Notes under the pieces: generated by a model
What the model was told of the DNA's origin: nothing
Database searches by the model: none
Seen by the model: the letters and a program-made list of their open reading frames with translations, nothing else
Shown here: positions 1 to 11,481 of the stretch, piece by piece
Layout of the letters: every line of letters starts with the position of its first letter
How positions within the stretch are numbered: position 1 is the stretch's first letter
Source of the DNA: Streptomyces sp. TG1A-60
GTDB lineage: Bacteria > Actinomycetota > Actinomycetes > Streptomycetales > Streptomycetaceae
Assembly (NCBI RefSeq): GCF_037201975.1
Contig: NZ_CP147520.1
Location: forward strand, 6,882,001-6,946,000
Reading direction: 5' to 3'
DNA: 64,000 bases
Program-made: the position numbers and the translations under genes

Positions 1-787
1 GGCCGGTCCTGGAGCGCGCCTCCGCCCGGGAGACCGCGGCCCGTGTCGCTCTCGGGGCCGTCGCCCGGTCGTACCTGAAGGAGACGGCCGGGATCGAGAT
101 CGTCAGCCACGTCGTCGAACTGGCCGCCGCGAAGGCCCCGCAGGGCGTGTACCCGACCCCGGCCGACGTCGAGAAGCTGGACGCGGACCCGGTGCGCTGT
201 CTGGACGCGGACGCGTCGAAGGCGATGGTCGCGGAGATCGACCAGGCCCACAAGGACGGCGACACCCTCGGCGGTGTGGTGGAGGTGCTGGCGTACGGGG
301 TGCCGGTGGGCCTGGGCTCGCATGTGCACTGGGACCGCAAGCTGGACGCCCGCCTCGCGGGTGCGCTGATGGGCATCCAGGCGATCAAGGGCGTGGAGAT
401 CGGTGACGGTTTCGAGCTGGCGCGGGTGCCGGGCTCCAAGGCGCACGACGAGATCGTGAACACGCCCGAGGGCATCCGACGGGTCTCCGGCCGCTCCGGT
501 GGCACCGAGGGCGGTCTGACCACGGGTGAGCTGCTGCGGGTGCGGGCGGCGATGAAGCCGATCGCGACCGTGCCGCGCGCGCTGCAGACCGTGGACGTCA
601 CCACCGGCGAGGCCGCCCAGGCCCACCACCAGCGCTCCGACGTCTCCGCGGTGCCGGCTGCCGGCATCGTCGCCGAGGCGATGGTGGCCCTGGTGCTGGC
701 GGACGCGGTGGCGGAGAAGTTCGGCGGCGACAGCGTCACCGAGACGGCCCGCAACGTCCGTTCCTACCTCGACCACCTCGCGATCCG

Positions 788-791
<4 letters not shown>
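1..791 (+). CDS. aroC: Chorismate synthase, C-terminal part (5' end outside window)
   Basis: Last enzyme of the shikimate pathway: it eliminates phosphate from 5-enolpyruvylshikimate-3-phosphate to give chorismate, using reduced FMN. The reading frame is open from the first base (first full codon at 3), so about 262 residues of a protein usually near 390 are visible. Family motifs seen are the [12 protein letters not shown] segment at the start, the RSGGTEGG segment and the [11 protein letters not shown] segment near the C-terminus. The TGA stop overlaps the GTG start of aroK in a GTGA arrangement, which indicates translational coupling in an aroC-aroK-aroB operon. Identification is firm; only the N-terminal third is missing because of the window edge. 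Confidence 0.97.
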
Positions 792-2394
<1,603 letters not shown>

Positions 2395-2571
2395 CGCCCG
2401 CTCGGGCACCTCTTGCCCGGTTCGCCTTGTGTCCATGGCCACTTGGGCACTTCGGGCTGCCCCCGGCCGTTCACCAAACGGCGGACGGGGGCGGTACCGT
2501 TCGGTGAGGGCGGGGTCGGAAGGCCCCGCCTGTCAGTGTCGATGTGACTGTACGAGACGGAGTGGCACCGG

Positions 2572-3537
2572 ATGCAGCACGCAGTGGGAGCTCCGCTGCC
2601 GCCGCCCCATCGGCCGGGGCAGGACCAGGCGGCCCCGTGGTCGCCGACCGCGAACCACCAGGGACACCCGGCCCCCCGTCACCCCCCGGGACCGCCGGGA
2701 GGGAACCACCCCGTACCCCCGGGCACGCCCGTGCCGCCGAACCCGCCCGCGGCCCCGCCCGCACCGGCCGCGCCCCCCGGATCGGCGCCTCCGTCCGCCC
2801 CGTCCGCACCGTCCGCCCCGTCCGCGCCGGGTTTCGTCGGCGGTCCCGGGTATCCGCACGCCTCGGTTCCACAGCAGCCCGGCGTACCGAGGGACGCGAC
2901 CGGACATGTGCCCCTGCCACCGGGCGGCCCCGTCACCATGCCGAGCCCGCCGCCCGCCACGGGCGCGCCGGACGTCACGACCACCACGCTCGCGGTCCTG
3001 CTCATCGGGCCCGCCGGAGCCGGCAAGACCAGCGTCGCCAAGTACTGGGCGGATCACCGCCGGGTGCCCACCGCGCACATCAGCCTGGACGACGTACGCG
3101 AATGGGTGCGCTCCGGCTTCGCGGACCCGCAGTCCGGCTGGAACGACAACTCCGAGGCGCAGTATCGCCTCGCCCGCCGCACCTGCGGCTTCGCCGCCCG
3201 GAACTTCCTGGCCAACGGCATCTCCTGCATCCTCGACGACGCCGTCTTCCCGGACCGCCCGGTCGTCGGCCTCGGCGGCTGGAAGCGGCACGTCGGCCCC
3301 GGCCTGCTGCCGGTCGTCCTCCTGCCGGGCCTGGAGATTGTCCTGGAACGCAACGCCGAGCGCTCGGGCAACCGCCGCCTCACCGACGAGGAGGTGGCCC
3401 GCATCCACGGCCGAATGGCGGGCTGGTACGGCTCGGGACTGCCGATCATCGACAACTCCCAGCTCGACGTACCGGCCACGGCCCGAGTGCTGGACGAGGT
3501 CCTGGCACGGTCGATCGCCAGTCCGCCGAAGTGGTAG
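2572..3537 (+). CDS. P-loop ATPase/kinase-like protein with proline-rich N-terminus
   Basis: Residues 1 to about 135 are an Ala/Pro/Gly-rich, probably disordered tail with an S-A-P repeat (P-S-A-P-S-A-P) near residues 74-86. The folded part begins with a hydrophobic strand and a Walker A loop GPAGAGKTS at 146-154, followed by an acidic DD pair (SLDDVREW) and Arg-rich helices. This resembles the AAA_33/zeta-toxin/polynucleotide-kinase type of small P-loop phosphotransferase, but I do not recognise a substrate. It sits between aroB and an aminopeptidase-like gene, a conserved Streptomyces location. The ATG at 2572 is the only plausible start before the conserved domain; the leader lacks a strong Shine-Dalgarno sequence. 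Confidence 0.8.
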   Translation: MQHAVGAPLPPPHRPGQDQAAPWSPTANHQGHPAPRHPPGPPGGNHPVPPGTPVPPNPPAAPPAPAAPPGSAPPSAPSAPSAPSAPGFVGGPGYPHASVPQQPGVPRDATGHVPLPPGGPVTMPSPPPATGAPDVTTTTLAVLLIGPAGAGKTSVAKYWADHRRVPTAHISLDDVREWVRSGFADPQSGWNDNSEAQYRLARRTCGFAARNFLANGISCILDDAVFPDRPVVGLGGWKRHVGPGLLPVVLLPGLEIVLERNAERSGNRRLTDEEVARIHGRMAGWYGSGLPIIDNSQLDVPATARVLDEVLARSIASPPKW

Positions 3538-3689
3538 TGGCGTGGGACAGCAGCCGTCCCTGGTGAACGCGGTCCACTGAGCCGACCTGAAAGGGGCGCG
3601 GGGGACAGGCCGGCCAGCCCCACCCACCCGCAGACGCCAGACAACCTCCACCGGCACCCCTCGCCCCCGCCGGGGCCGCCCCGTTACCT

Positions 3690-3944
3690 TTTTCGTGGCC
3701 CCGCAATGGGGCGCCTGGCCCCCGGGCCCGGTATGGCTGTGTGCCCCCTGTCGTGCGGATGACCTGGGGGGTGTTGCCGCCGGGCTTCGGGGCACCGCTT
3801 GACCGCTGATGAGGGGCCTGACGACCGCCTGGTCCGGCGCAATGCCGGGCCGCTTCACGGGCGGCATGTCTGCGTAACGTGGTTGCCGGCGTGTGGTGCC
3901 GCAGGGACGGCCGGGAGTCTGAGGAGACGAGTGGCGAGGGGCAC
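3690..3944 (+). ncRNA. Candidate bridge RNA region of the IS110 element
   Basis: IS110 recombinases are guided by a bridge RNA transcribed from the element's own non-coding end, which for the IS110 subgroup lies upstream of the transposase. In this leader two hairpins share the same five-base loop GCAAT: GCCCC-GCAAT-GGGGC at 3698-3712 and CCGGC-GCAAT-GCCGG at 3834-3848. A third hairpin, GCCGC/GCGGC, lies near 3849-3865. The hairpins are seen directly; the bridge RNA role is inferred from family knowledge and its exact ends are unknown. Confidence 0.45.
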
Positions 3945-3950
3945 GTGCAC

Positions 3951-5174
3951 ATGGTCGACACGACCGCGATAGATCTCTTCCTCGGCCTGGACCTGGGCAA
4001 GGAGTTCCACCATGCCCACGGCCGGACGGGGGACGGCAGAACCGTGCACGACAAGCGGCTGCCCAACACCGAGCCGAAACTGCTGGAGCTGTTCACCAGG
4101 CTGGTGGCGAAGTTCGGCACTGTCCTGGTGATCGTGGACCAGGTCGCCAACATCGGTGCGCTGCCGCTGACGGTGGCCCGCGCGGCGGGCTGCCGGGTGG
4201 CCTACCTGCCCGGCTTGTCGATGCGGCGGGCCGCCGATCTGCACCCGGGCGAGGCCAAGACCGACGCCCGCGACGCTTACGTGATCGCTGAGACCGCCCG
4301 CACCATGCCGCACACCCTGCGGGCGGTGGACCGCGACGACGAGGTGCTGGCCGAGCTGACCATGCTCACCGGCTACGACAACGACCTGGCCGGCGAGGTC
4401 AACCGCACCACCAACCGGCTGCGCGGCCTGCTCTCCCAGATCCACCCCTCCCTCGAACGTGTCCTCGGCCCCCGCCTGGCCTACCCCTACATCCAGGCCC
4501 TCCTTCAGCGACACGGCTCCCCGGCGAGACTGAGGAAACTGGGCCGGGCCCGCTGCGAGGCCCTGCTCAAGGTGCACGGTTCGCGCAAGGCCCACCACCT
4601 GACCGCAGAGATCTTCGACGCACTCGCCGAGCAGACCCTGGTCGTTCCGGGCACCGAGGCATCCGCGCTGATCGTGCCGGGACTCGCCGCCCAGCTCGCC
4701 GCCGCCCACAGCCAGCGCCGCCAGGCCGAGCAGGAGATCGCCGCCCTGCTGGAGGCCCTCCCTCTTTTCCACCTCCTGACCTCCCTGCCCGGCCTGGGCG
4801 TCAGGACCACAGCGGCCGTGATCGTCGCGATCGGTGACGGCACCGGCTTCCCCACCGCCGGGCACCTCGCCTCCTACGCCGGGCTCGCGCCCGCCACGAA
4901 GTCCTCGGGCACCTCCATCCGCGGCGAGCACGCACCCCAACGCGGCAACCGGCTCCTCAAACGCGCCCTGTTCCAGGCCGCGTTCGCCGCGATCGGCTGC
5001 AAAGCCGACCCGTCCTCCCGGATCTACTACGACCGTCAACGCGCACGCGGCAAGACCCACACCCAGGCGATCCTCCGCCTGGCCCGCCAGCGCGTGAACG
5101 TCATCCACGCGATGATCCGCACCGGGGCCCTCTACGAAACACGCACCCCGGGCAACGTCGACCTTGCCGCCTGA
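3951..5174 (+). CDS. IS110-family transposase (DEDD RuvC-like plus serine Tnp domain)
   Basis: Catalyses excision and site-directed insertion of its element. The 407-residue protein has the N-terminal RuvC-like DEDD domain: FLGLDLGK with Asp14, VIVDQ as the second acidic position, and EAKTDARDAY with two Asp residues. The C-terminal transposase_20 domain starts near LTSLPGLG and contains the S-G-T-S-I-R-G segment, whose serine is the presumed nucleophile, followed by RGNRLLKRAL. I chose the ATG at 3951, preceded by CGAGGGG at a suitable distance; a GTG at 3945 is an equal alternative. The gene is full length, so the element may be active. Confidence 0.9.
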   Translation: MVDTTAIDLFLGLDLGKEFHHAHGRTGDGRTVHDKRLPNTEPKLLELFTRLVAKFGTVLVIVDQVANIGALPLTVARAAGCRVAYLPGLSMRRAADLHPGEAKTDARDAYVIAETARTMPHTLRAVDRDDEVLAELTMLTGYDNDLAGEVNRTTNRLRGLLSQIHPSLERVLGPRLAYPYIQALLQRHGSPARLRKLGRARCEALLKVHGSRKAHHLTAEIFDALAEQTLVVPGTEASALIVPGLAAQLAAAHSQRRQAEQEIAALLEALPLFHLLTSLPGLGVRTTAAVIVAIGDGTGFPTAGHLASYAGLAPATKSSGTSIRGEHAPQRGNRLLKRALFQAAFAAIGCKADPSSRIYYDRQRARGKTHTQAILRLARQRVNVIHAMIRTGALYETRTPGNVDLAA

Positions 5175-5275
5175 CGACTCCACCGCCCCTGCCCTCCAGG
5201 CCCCATCACGCCCGCGCACCGGCACGGCCACCGGGCTGCCGGCCACCGGGCTGCCCATCAGCCACCCGATCCGCC

Positions 5276-5304
5276 GGGAACATCCCGCTTCGCGGGACGT
5301 TCCC
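5276..5304 (+). terminator. Hairpin downstream of the IS110 transposase
   Basis: A 13-bp stem (GGGAACATCCCGC with GCGGGACGTTCCC, one G-T pair) closes a three-base loop TTC. It may end transposase transcription or form part of the right end of the element. There is no T-run after it. Confidence 0.5.
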
Positions 5305-5422
5305 GAAAACCAGGATCACCCCCTACAAGCCGACCCCACCGGGGTTGACGAAACAGATAGGGGCCCCCCCACTCGGCCTCACTCAACCGGCGCCTGACCT
5401 GCGGAGCTCATACGCTCGAACC

Positions 5423-6529
5423 ATGTCAGAGGTGTATGCGGCCCGCCGGGCCCGGCTGAGGGCCCACTGCAGCGCGAGCGGCAGCGCCACCGCGCTCGTG
5501 ACCCGCCCGGCCAACGTCCGCTATCTCGCGGGTGCGGCCCCCCACGGTGCCGTCCTGCTGCTGGGCAAGAGCGAGGACGTGCTCTTCTGCGGCGCACCCC
5601 CGAGCGGCGAGGTGGGCGAGGGCCGGCCAGACGAGGCTGTACGCGTCCAGGTGCTGCCGCGCCCCGGTGGTGACCCGGCGGTCGCGGCGGCCGACCTGGC
5701 CACGGCCCTGGGCATCGAGTCCCTCGCCGTCGAGGACCACCACCTCACCATGGCCCGGCACCGGGCGATCCGCTCGGTCGCGCCCAGGCTGCGGCTCGCC
5801 GATCTCGGCTGCGCGGTCGAGCAGCTGAGAGTGATCAAGGACGAGGAGGAGATCTCCTGTCTGCGGATCGGCGCGGAGATCGCCGACCAGGCCCTGGGCG
5901 AGCTGCTCGAATCCATCCTCGTCGGCCGGACCGAGCGCCATCTCGCCCTGGAACTGGAGCGCCGCCTCGTCGACCACGGCGCCGACGGCCCCGCCTTCGC
6001 CACCTCCGTCGCCACCGGCCCCCACTCCGGCCGCCCCCGCCACCTTCCCACCGACCGCCGGGTCGAGGAGGGCGACTTCCTCTCCGTGTGCCTCGGCGCC
6101 ACCTACCGCGGCTACCGCTGCGAAATCGGCCGTACGTTCGTCATCGGCACCTCGCCCGCCGACTGGCAGATCGAGCTGTACGACGTGGTCTTCGCAGCCC
6201 AGCGCGCCGGACGGGAGGCGCTGGCACCCGGCGCGGCCTACCGTGCCGTGGACCGGGCGGCCCGCCAGGTGCTGGACTCCGCGGGGTACGGTGAGGGCCT
6301 GCCGGTGATGATGGGGCACGGGGTCGGACTCGAAATCGACGAGGACCCGCAGTTGGCCCCCGCGGCCATGGGTAAACTGGACGCTTGTGTGCCGGTCACC
6401 GTCGAACCGGGGGTCCACCTCCCGGGCCGGGGCGGTGTCCGGATCGATGACACGCTCGTCGTACGCCCCGAGGCGGACGGCGGACCCGAGCTACTCACCA
6501 TCACGACCAAGGAGCTGCTCGCGCTCTAG
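5423..6529 (+). CDS. M24 (Xaa-Pro aminopeptidase-like) protein with altered metal ligands
   Basis: This 368-residue protein has the full pita-bread architecture of M24 aminopeptidase P/prolidase proteins: a creatinase-like N-terminal half and a C-terminal half with [13 protein letters not shown] and [11 protein letters not shown]. The expected first Asp (DFGA) is Cys in [11 protein letters not shown], the second (SDxTRT) is Glu in CEIGRTF, and the last Glu (RIED) is Asp in RIDD. Dimetal chemistry may therefore be changed or lost. The start is the ATG at 5423. TACGCT lies 7 bases upstream without a Shine-Dalgarno sequence, so the message could be leaderless. efp follows 59 bp downstream. Often labelled pepQ; activity uncertain. 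Confidence 0.85.
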   Translation: MSEVYAARRARLRAHCSASGSATALVTRPANVRYLAGAAPHGAVLLLGKSEDVLFCGAPPSGEVGEGRPDEAVRVQVLPRPGGDPAVAAADLATALGIESLAVEDHHLTMARHRAIRSVAPRLRLADLGCAVEQLRVIKDEEEISCLRIGAEIADQALGELLESILVGRTERHLALELERRLVDHGADGPAFATSVATGPHSGRPRHLPTDRRVEEGDFLSVCLGATYRGYRCEIGRTFVIGTSPADWQIELYDVVFAAQRAGREALAPGAAYRAVDRAARQVLDSAGYGEGLPVMMGHGVGLEIDEDPQLAPAAMGKLDACVPVTVEPGVHLPGRGGVRIDDTLVVRPEADGGPELLTITTKELLAL

Positions 6530-6588
6530 CTCATCAGCTGTGCGCGTGGCCCGGGGTCGTCCACGTCAGTCCAGGAGATTCCGCAACC

Positions 6589-7155
6589 GTGGCTTCCACG
6601 AACGACCTCAAGAACGGCCTGGTACTCAAGCTCGAAGGCGGCCAGCTCTGGTCCGTCGTCGAGTTCCAGCACGTCAAGCCCGGCAAGGGCCCGGCCTTCG
6701 TGCGCACCAAGCTCAAGAACGTGCTCTCCGGCAAGGTCGTCGACAAGACGTTCAACGCCGGTGTCAAGGTCGAGACGGCCACTGTCGACAAGCGCGACAT
6801 GCAGTTCTCCTACATGGACGGCGAGTACTTCGTCTTCATGGACATGGAGACCTACGACCAGCTGATGGTCGACCGCAAGGCCGTCGGCGACGCCGCCAAC
6901 TTCCTGATCGAGGGCTTCACGGCCACCGTCGCGCAGCACGAGGGCGAGGTGCTCTTCGTCGAGCTGCCGGCCGCCGTCGAGCTCGTCATCCAGGAGACCG
7001 AGCCGGGCGTCCAGGGCGACCGCTCCACCGGTGGCACCAAGCCCGCCACCCTGGAGACCGGCCACCAGATCCAGGTGCCGCTCTTCATCACCACCGGCGA
7101 GAAGATCAAGGTCGACACCCGCACGAGCGACTACCTCGGCCGGGTGAACAGCTAA
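6589..7155 (+). CDS. efp: Translation elongation factor P
   Basis: EF-P binds between the ribosomal P and E sites and relieves stalling at consecutive prolines. The 188-residue protein has three beta-barrel domains. The loop tip reads PGKGP with Lys33, the palindromic form known from actinobacteria, which I recall works without the lysine modification needed in E. coli. The GTG start is supported by CAGGAGA about 10 bases upstream. The stop is two bases before the nusB start, so efp and nusB are one transcription unit. Confidence 0.97.
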   Translation: MASTNDLKNGLVLKLEGGQLWSVVEFQHVKPGKGPAFVRTKLKNVLSGKVVDKTFNAGVKVETATVDKRDMQFSYMDGEYFVFMDMETYDQLMVDRKAVGDAANFLIEGFTATVAQHEGEVLFVELPAAVELVIQETEPGVQGDRSTGGTKPATLETGHQIQVPLFITTGEKIKVDTRTSDYLGRVNS

Positions 7156-7157
7156 CC

Positions 7158-7592
7158 GTGGCTGCCCGTAACACGGCCCGCAAGCGTGCCTTCCAGATCC
7201 TCTTCGAGGGTGACCAGCGCGGAGTCGACGTCCTGACCGTCCTCGCGGACTGGGTCCGGCACTCCCGGTCCGACACCCGGCAGCCGCCGGTCAGCGAGTA
7301 CACGATGCAGCTGGTCGAGGGGTACGCGGAGCACGCCAGACGGATCGACGAGCTGATCGCGCAGTACTCCGTGGGCTGGACCCTCGACCGGATGCCGGTC
7401 GTGGACCGCAACATCCTGCGGCTCGGTGCGCACGAGCTGATCTGGGTCGACGAGACTCCGGACGCGGTGGTGCTGGACGAGATGGTGCAGTTGGCCAAGG
7501 AGTTCTCCACAGACGACTCGCCGTCGTTCGTGAACGGTCTGCTCGGCCGCCTGAAGGACCTCAAGCCTTCGCTTCGCAGGGAAGCCGAGTAG
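7158..7592 (+). CDS. nusB: Transcription antitermination/termination factor NusB
   Basis: NusB pairs with ribosomal protein S10 (NusE) on boxA RNA to support antitermination in rRNA operons. The 144-residue all-helical protein begins MAARNTARKRAFQILFEGD and contains the conserved DRNILRLGAHEL and the C-terminal SFVNGLLGRL segments. The GTG start lies two bases after the efp stop. The reading frame is open far upstream, but only this start gives the family's N-terminus. A strong hairpin follows 117 bp downstream. Confidence 0.96.
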   Translation: MAARNTARKRAFQILFEGDQRGVDVLTVLADWVRHSRSDTRQPPVSEYTMQLVEGYAEHARRIDELIAQYSVGWTLDRMPVVDRNILRLGAHELIWVDETPDAVVLDEMVQLAKEFSTDDSPSFVNGLLGRLKDLKPSLRREAE

Positions 7593-7708
7593 GGACGAGC
7601 AGGAAGCGCCGTAGGGGGCTGTAGAAGGTGGTGCTGTGCGATGCCGACCGAGGGTGGTCCGGGGTTGTTCACGCAGTTCCCCGCGCCCCTGAGAAGCAAA
7701 AGAAGAAA

Positions 7709-7756
7709 GCCGTCGGGGTGACCGGAACCATGTGTGGTTCCGGTCACCCCGGCGGC
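7709..7756. terminator. Bidirectional terminator between nusB and bldD
   Basis: An almost perfect 22-bp inverted repeat (arms 7709-7730 and 7735-7756, one G-T pair) with a TGTG loop lies between two convergent genes. A purine-rich AAAAGAAGAAA tract precedes it, which reads as T-rich on the bldD side. It probably ends transcription from both directions. Confidence 0.85.
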
Positions 7757-7783
7757 ACGTTTCTGCTGAGCCCCGCCCGGGGG

Positions 7784-8284
7784 TCAGTTCTCCTCGTGGG
7801 AGACCGCGCGGCGCGCGTCGGCGTCGAGGACGCCCCAGCTGATCAGCTGCTCGGTGAGAACCGAGGGGGACTGGTCGTAGATGACGGCGAGGGTGCGCAG
7901 GTCGTCCTGGCGGATCGAGAGCACCTTGCCGTTGTAGTCACCGCGCTGGGACTGGATCGTCGCCGCGTAACGCTGCAGAGGGCCCGCCTTCTCCGCCGGC
8001 ACGTGGGCCAGGCGCTCAAGATCGAGTACCAGCTTCGGCGGCGGCTCGGCGGCGCCACCAGGGGTCGTACCAGGAAGCAGCTCCTGCACGGGGACCCCGT
8101 AGAAATCCGCCAGCTCCGCGAGGCGCTGCACGGTGACGGCGCGGTCGCCGCGTTCGTACGAACCGACCACGACCGCCTTCCAGCGTCCCTGGGACTTCTC
8201 CTCGACACCGTGGAGGGAGAGGCCCTGCTGGGTGCGGATGGCCCGGAGCTTGGCCCCGAGCTGTTTGGCGTATTCGCTGGACAT
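7784..8284 (-). CDS. bldD: Developmental master repressor BldD (c-di-GMP effector)
   Basis: BldD dimerises around tetrameric cyclic-di-GMP and represses sporulation genes during vegetative growth. The 166-residue protein has an N-terminal XRE-type helix-turn-helix (GSYERGDRAVTVQRLAELADFYGVP) and the C-terminal effector domain. The two-part c-di-GMP motif is intact: RGD at 114-116 and RQDD at 125-128, with the family's eight-residue spacing. The gene faces nusB and is transcribed alone. Its promoter overlaps a BldD-type operator (separate entry), which fits the known autoregulation. Confidence 0.97.
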   Translation of the reverse strand: MSSEYAKQLGAKLRAIRTQQGLSLHGVEEKSQGRWKAVVVGSYERGDRAVTVQRLAELADFYGVPVQELLPGTTPGGAAEPPPKLVLDLERLAHVPAEKAGPLQRYAATIQSQRGDYNGKVLSIRQDDLRTLAVIYDQSPSVLTEQLISWGVLDADARRAVSHEEN

Positions 8285-8305
8285 ATGGCTCCCCGGACGA
8301 AGGCT

Positions 8306-8349
8306 GGTGACTCACTGTGAGGTTACGCAGCGTGACTCTGCCCCGTCAA
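8306..8349 (-). promoter_or_regulatory. bldD promoter with overlapping BldD operator
   Basis: On the minus strand TTGACG (8344-8349) and TAACCT (8320-8325) are separated by 18 bp, a good housekeeping-sigma promoter that would start transcription near 8313. The sequence AGTGAGTCACC (8306-8316) covers that start point and matches the recalled BldD half-site pattern AGTGA/TCACC. The promoter is seen; negative autoregulation is inferred. Confidence 0.7.
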
Positions 8350-8453
8350 GCCGAATGGTCCGGACCGGCTCTTCCGCGGTAGCCGTGATCGGTTGCGCCA
8401 AGGGGGTGATCAGGGGCGTTGTCCGGGCCTGCTAGTCTTGACGGCGCAATTCC

Positions 8454-9091
<638 letters not shown>

Positions 9092-9182
9092 CACCCGCGT
9101 GCGGGCGGCCCTTCGCCGTACGCCGCCCCGCGGTGCCCCTGACTGCCCGGAATCTCCCGAACTGCTTTACGGAGCCTGACAG

Positions 9183-10163
9183 ATGCAGCGTCATCTCATC
9201 TCGGCCGCCGACCTCACCCGCGACGACGCCGTCCTGATCCTCGACACCGCCGAGGAGATGGCCCGGGTCGCCGACCGGCCGATCAAGAAACTACCGACCC
9301 TGCGCGGCCGTACCGTCGTCAACCTCTTCTTCGAGGACTCCACCCGCACCCGGATCTCTTTCGAGGCCGCCGAGAAACGCCTCTCCGCCGACGTCATCAA
9401 CTTCTCCGCCAAGGGGTCGTCGGTGTCGAAGGGCGAGTCCCTCAAGGACACCGCCCAGACCCTCGAAGCCATGGGCGTCGACGCCGTCGTCATCCGGCAC
9501 GGCGCCTCCGGAGCCCCGTACCGCCTGGCCACCTCCGGATGGATCGACGCCGCCGTCATCAACGCCGGCGACGGCACCCACCAGCACCCCACCCAGGCCC
9601 TGCTCGACGCCTTCACCATGCGCCGCCGCCTCGTCGGCCGGGACGCCGGGCTCGGCCAGGACCTGTCCGGCAAGCGCATCACGATCGTCGGGGACGTCCT
9701 GCACAGCCGCGTGGCCCGCTCCAACGTCGACCTGCTGCACACCCTCGGCGCCGAGGTCACCCTCGTCGCCCCGCCCACCCTCGTCCCGGTCGGCGTCGGC
9801 ACCTGGCCCTGCGAGATCTCGTACGACCTCGACAGCACGCTCGCCAAGTCCGACGCTGTGATGATGCTGCGCGTGCAGCGCGAGCGGATGAACGCCGCGT
9901 TCTTCCCGACCGAGCGCGAGTACTCGCGGCGTTACGGCCTCGACGGCGACCGCATGGCGCGGATGCCCGAGCACGCCATCGTGATGCACCCCGGCCCGAT
10001 GGTCCGCGGCATGGAGATCACGGCCGAGGTCGCCGACTCCGACCGCTGCACCGTCGTCGAGCAGGTCGCCAACGGCGTCTCCACCCGCATGGCCGTGCTC
10101 TACCTGCTTCTGGGCGGCAACGAGCCCGCTGTTGCCCACACCCGCACCACCGAGGAGAAGTAA
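9183..10163 (+). CDS. pyrB: Aspartate carbamoyltransferase catalytic chain
   Basis: Joins carbamoyl phosphate and aspartate to N-carbamoyl-aspartate, the committed step of pyrimidine synthesis. The 326-residue protein has the carbamoyl-phosphate signature [13 protein letters not shown] with STRTR at 53-57, the HPTQALLD segment near 139 and the [10 protein letters not shown] segment near the C-terminus. No pyrI regulatory chain is present nearby. pyrC follows after four bases, consistent with one operon. Confidence 0.97.
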   Translation: MQRHLISAADLTRDDAVLILDTAEEMARVADRPIKKLPTLRGRTVVNLFFEDSTRTRISFEAAEKRLSADVINFSAKGSSVSKGESLKDTAQTLEAMGVDAVVIRHGASGAPYRLATSGWIDAAVINAGDGTHQHPTQALLDAFTMRRRLVGRDAGLGQDLSGKRITIVGDVLHSRVARSNVDLLHTLGAEVTLVAPPTLVPVGVGTWPCEISYDLDSTLAKSDAVMMLRVQRERMNAAFFPTEREYSRRYGLDGDRMARMPEHAIVMHPGPMVRGMEITAEVADSDRCTVVEQVANGVSTRMAVLYLLLGGNEPAVAHTRTTEEK

Positions 10164-10167
10164 GACG

Positions 10168-11481
10168 ATGAGCAAGACCCTGATCCGTGGTGCCAAGGTG
10201 CTGGGCGGCGAACCGCAGGACGTCCTGATCGACGGCGGGACCATCGCCGCCACCGCCCGGCAGGGCGAAATCGACTGGAGCGGTCTCGGTCTGTCCGACG
10301 AGGGCGCCGAGGTCGTCGAAGCCGCCGGCAAGGTGCTCCTGCCGGGGCTCGTCGACCTGCACACCCATCTGCGGGAGCCCGGCCGCGAGGACTCCGAGAC
10401 CGTACTGACCGGCACGCGCGCGGCGGCCTCCGGCGGCTACACGGCCGTCTTCGCCATGGCCAACACCTTCCCCGTCGCCGACTCCGCCGGCGTGGTCGAA
10501 CAGGTCTACCGGCTCGGCCGGGAGCACGGCTACTGCGACGTCCAGCCCGTCGGGGCCGTCACCGTCGGCCTGGAGGGCAGGAAGCTCGCCGAGCTGGGCG
10601 CCATGCACGAGTCGGCCGCCGGGGTCACCGTCTTCTCGGACGACGGCAAGTGCGTGGACGACGCGGTGATCATGCGCCGGGCCCTGGAGTACGTGAAGGC
10701 CTTCGGCGGGGTGGTCGCCCAGCACGCCCAGGAGCCCCGGCTGACCGAGGGCGCCCAGATGAACGAGGGCGTCGTCTCGGCCCAGCTGGGCCTCGGCGGC
10801 TGGCCCGCGGTGGCGGAGGAATCGATCATCGCCCGGGATGTCCTGCTCGCCGAGCACGTGGGCTCCCGCGTCCACATCTGCCACCTGTCGACCGCCGGGT
10901 CCGTCGAGATCGTCCGCTGGGCCAAGTCCCGGGGCATCGACGTCACCGCCGAGGTCACCCCGCACCACCTCCTCCTCACCGACGAGCTGGTGCGGACGTA
11001 CAACCCGGTCTACAAGGTCAATCCGCCGCTGCGCACCGAGCGCGACGTGCTGGCCCTGCGCCAGGCCCTCGCGGACGGCACGATCGACATCGTCGCCACC
11101 GACCACGCCCCGCACCCGCACGAGGACAAGGACTGCGAGTGGGCCGCCGCAGCCATGGGCATGGTCGGCCTGGAGACCGCCTTGTCCGTGGTCCAGGAGA
11201 CGATGGTCGCCACCGGGCTGCTCGACTGGGCGGGCGTCGCGGACCGCATGTCCGTCAAACCGGCCAAGATCGGCCGGGCGGCCGGGCATGGACGTCCCGT
11301 CTCGGCAGGTGAGCCCGCCAACCTCACCCTCGTCGACACGGCATACCGTGGGTCGGTGGATCCCGCGGGCTTCGCCTCGCGCAGCCGCAACACCCCCTAC
11401 GAGGGCCGCGAGCTGCCGGGCCGTGTCACGCACACGTGGCTGCGGGGCAAGGCCACGCTCGTCGACGGGAAGCTCACGTGA
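10168..11481 (+). CDS. pyrC: Dihydroorotase (class I)
   Basis: Zinc enzyme that cyclises carbamoyl-aspartate to dihydroorotate. The 437-residue protein has the metal motif [10 protein letters not shown] (His65, His67), the HICHLST segment and the VATDHAPH segment with the catalytic Asp. I chose the ATG at 10168, which follows GAGGAGAAG in the end of pyrB; an upstream in-frame start would overlap pyrB. Its TGA overlaps the GTG of the next gene by four bases, showing coupled translation. Confidence 0.97.
   Translation: MSKTLIRGAKVLGGEPQDVLIDGGTIAATARQGEIDWSGLGLSDEGAEVVEAAGKVLLPGLVDLHTHLREPGREDSETVLTGTRAAASGGYTAVFAMANTFPVADSAGVVEQVYRLGREHGYCDVQPVGAVTVGLEGRKLAELGAMHESAAGVTVFSDDGKCVDDAVIMRRALEYVKAFGGVVAQHAQEPRLTEGAQMNEGVVSAQLGLGGWPAVAEESIIARDVLLAEHVGSRVHICHLSTAGSVEIVRWAKSRGIDVTAEVTPHHLLLTDELVRTYNPVYKVNPPLRTERDVLALRQALADGTIDIVATDHAPHPHEDKDCEWAAAAMGMVGLETALSVVQETMVATGLLDWAGVADRMSVKPAKIGRAAGHGRPVSAGEPANLTLVDTAYRGSVDPAGFASRSRNTPYEGRELPGRVTHTWLRGKATLVDGKLT

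Larger units (their letters stand above)
3690..5310 (+). mobile_element. IS110-family insertion sequence (approximate limits)
   Basis: A DEDD-type transposase gene is flanked by about 410 bp (left) and 250 bp (right) of non-coding DNA in the interval between the P-loop gene and the M24 peptidase gene. I see no terminal inverted repeats, as expected for the IS110 subgroup, so the ends are estimates. The left non-coding part contains several short hairpins; the right part contains a 13-bp stem hairpin at 5276-5304 and the direct repeat CACCGGGCTGCC. The element lies between genes and does not appear to disrupt one. Confidence 0.7.
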
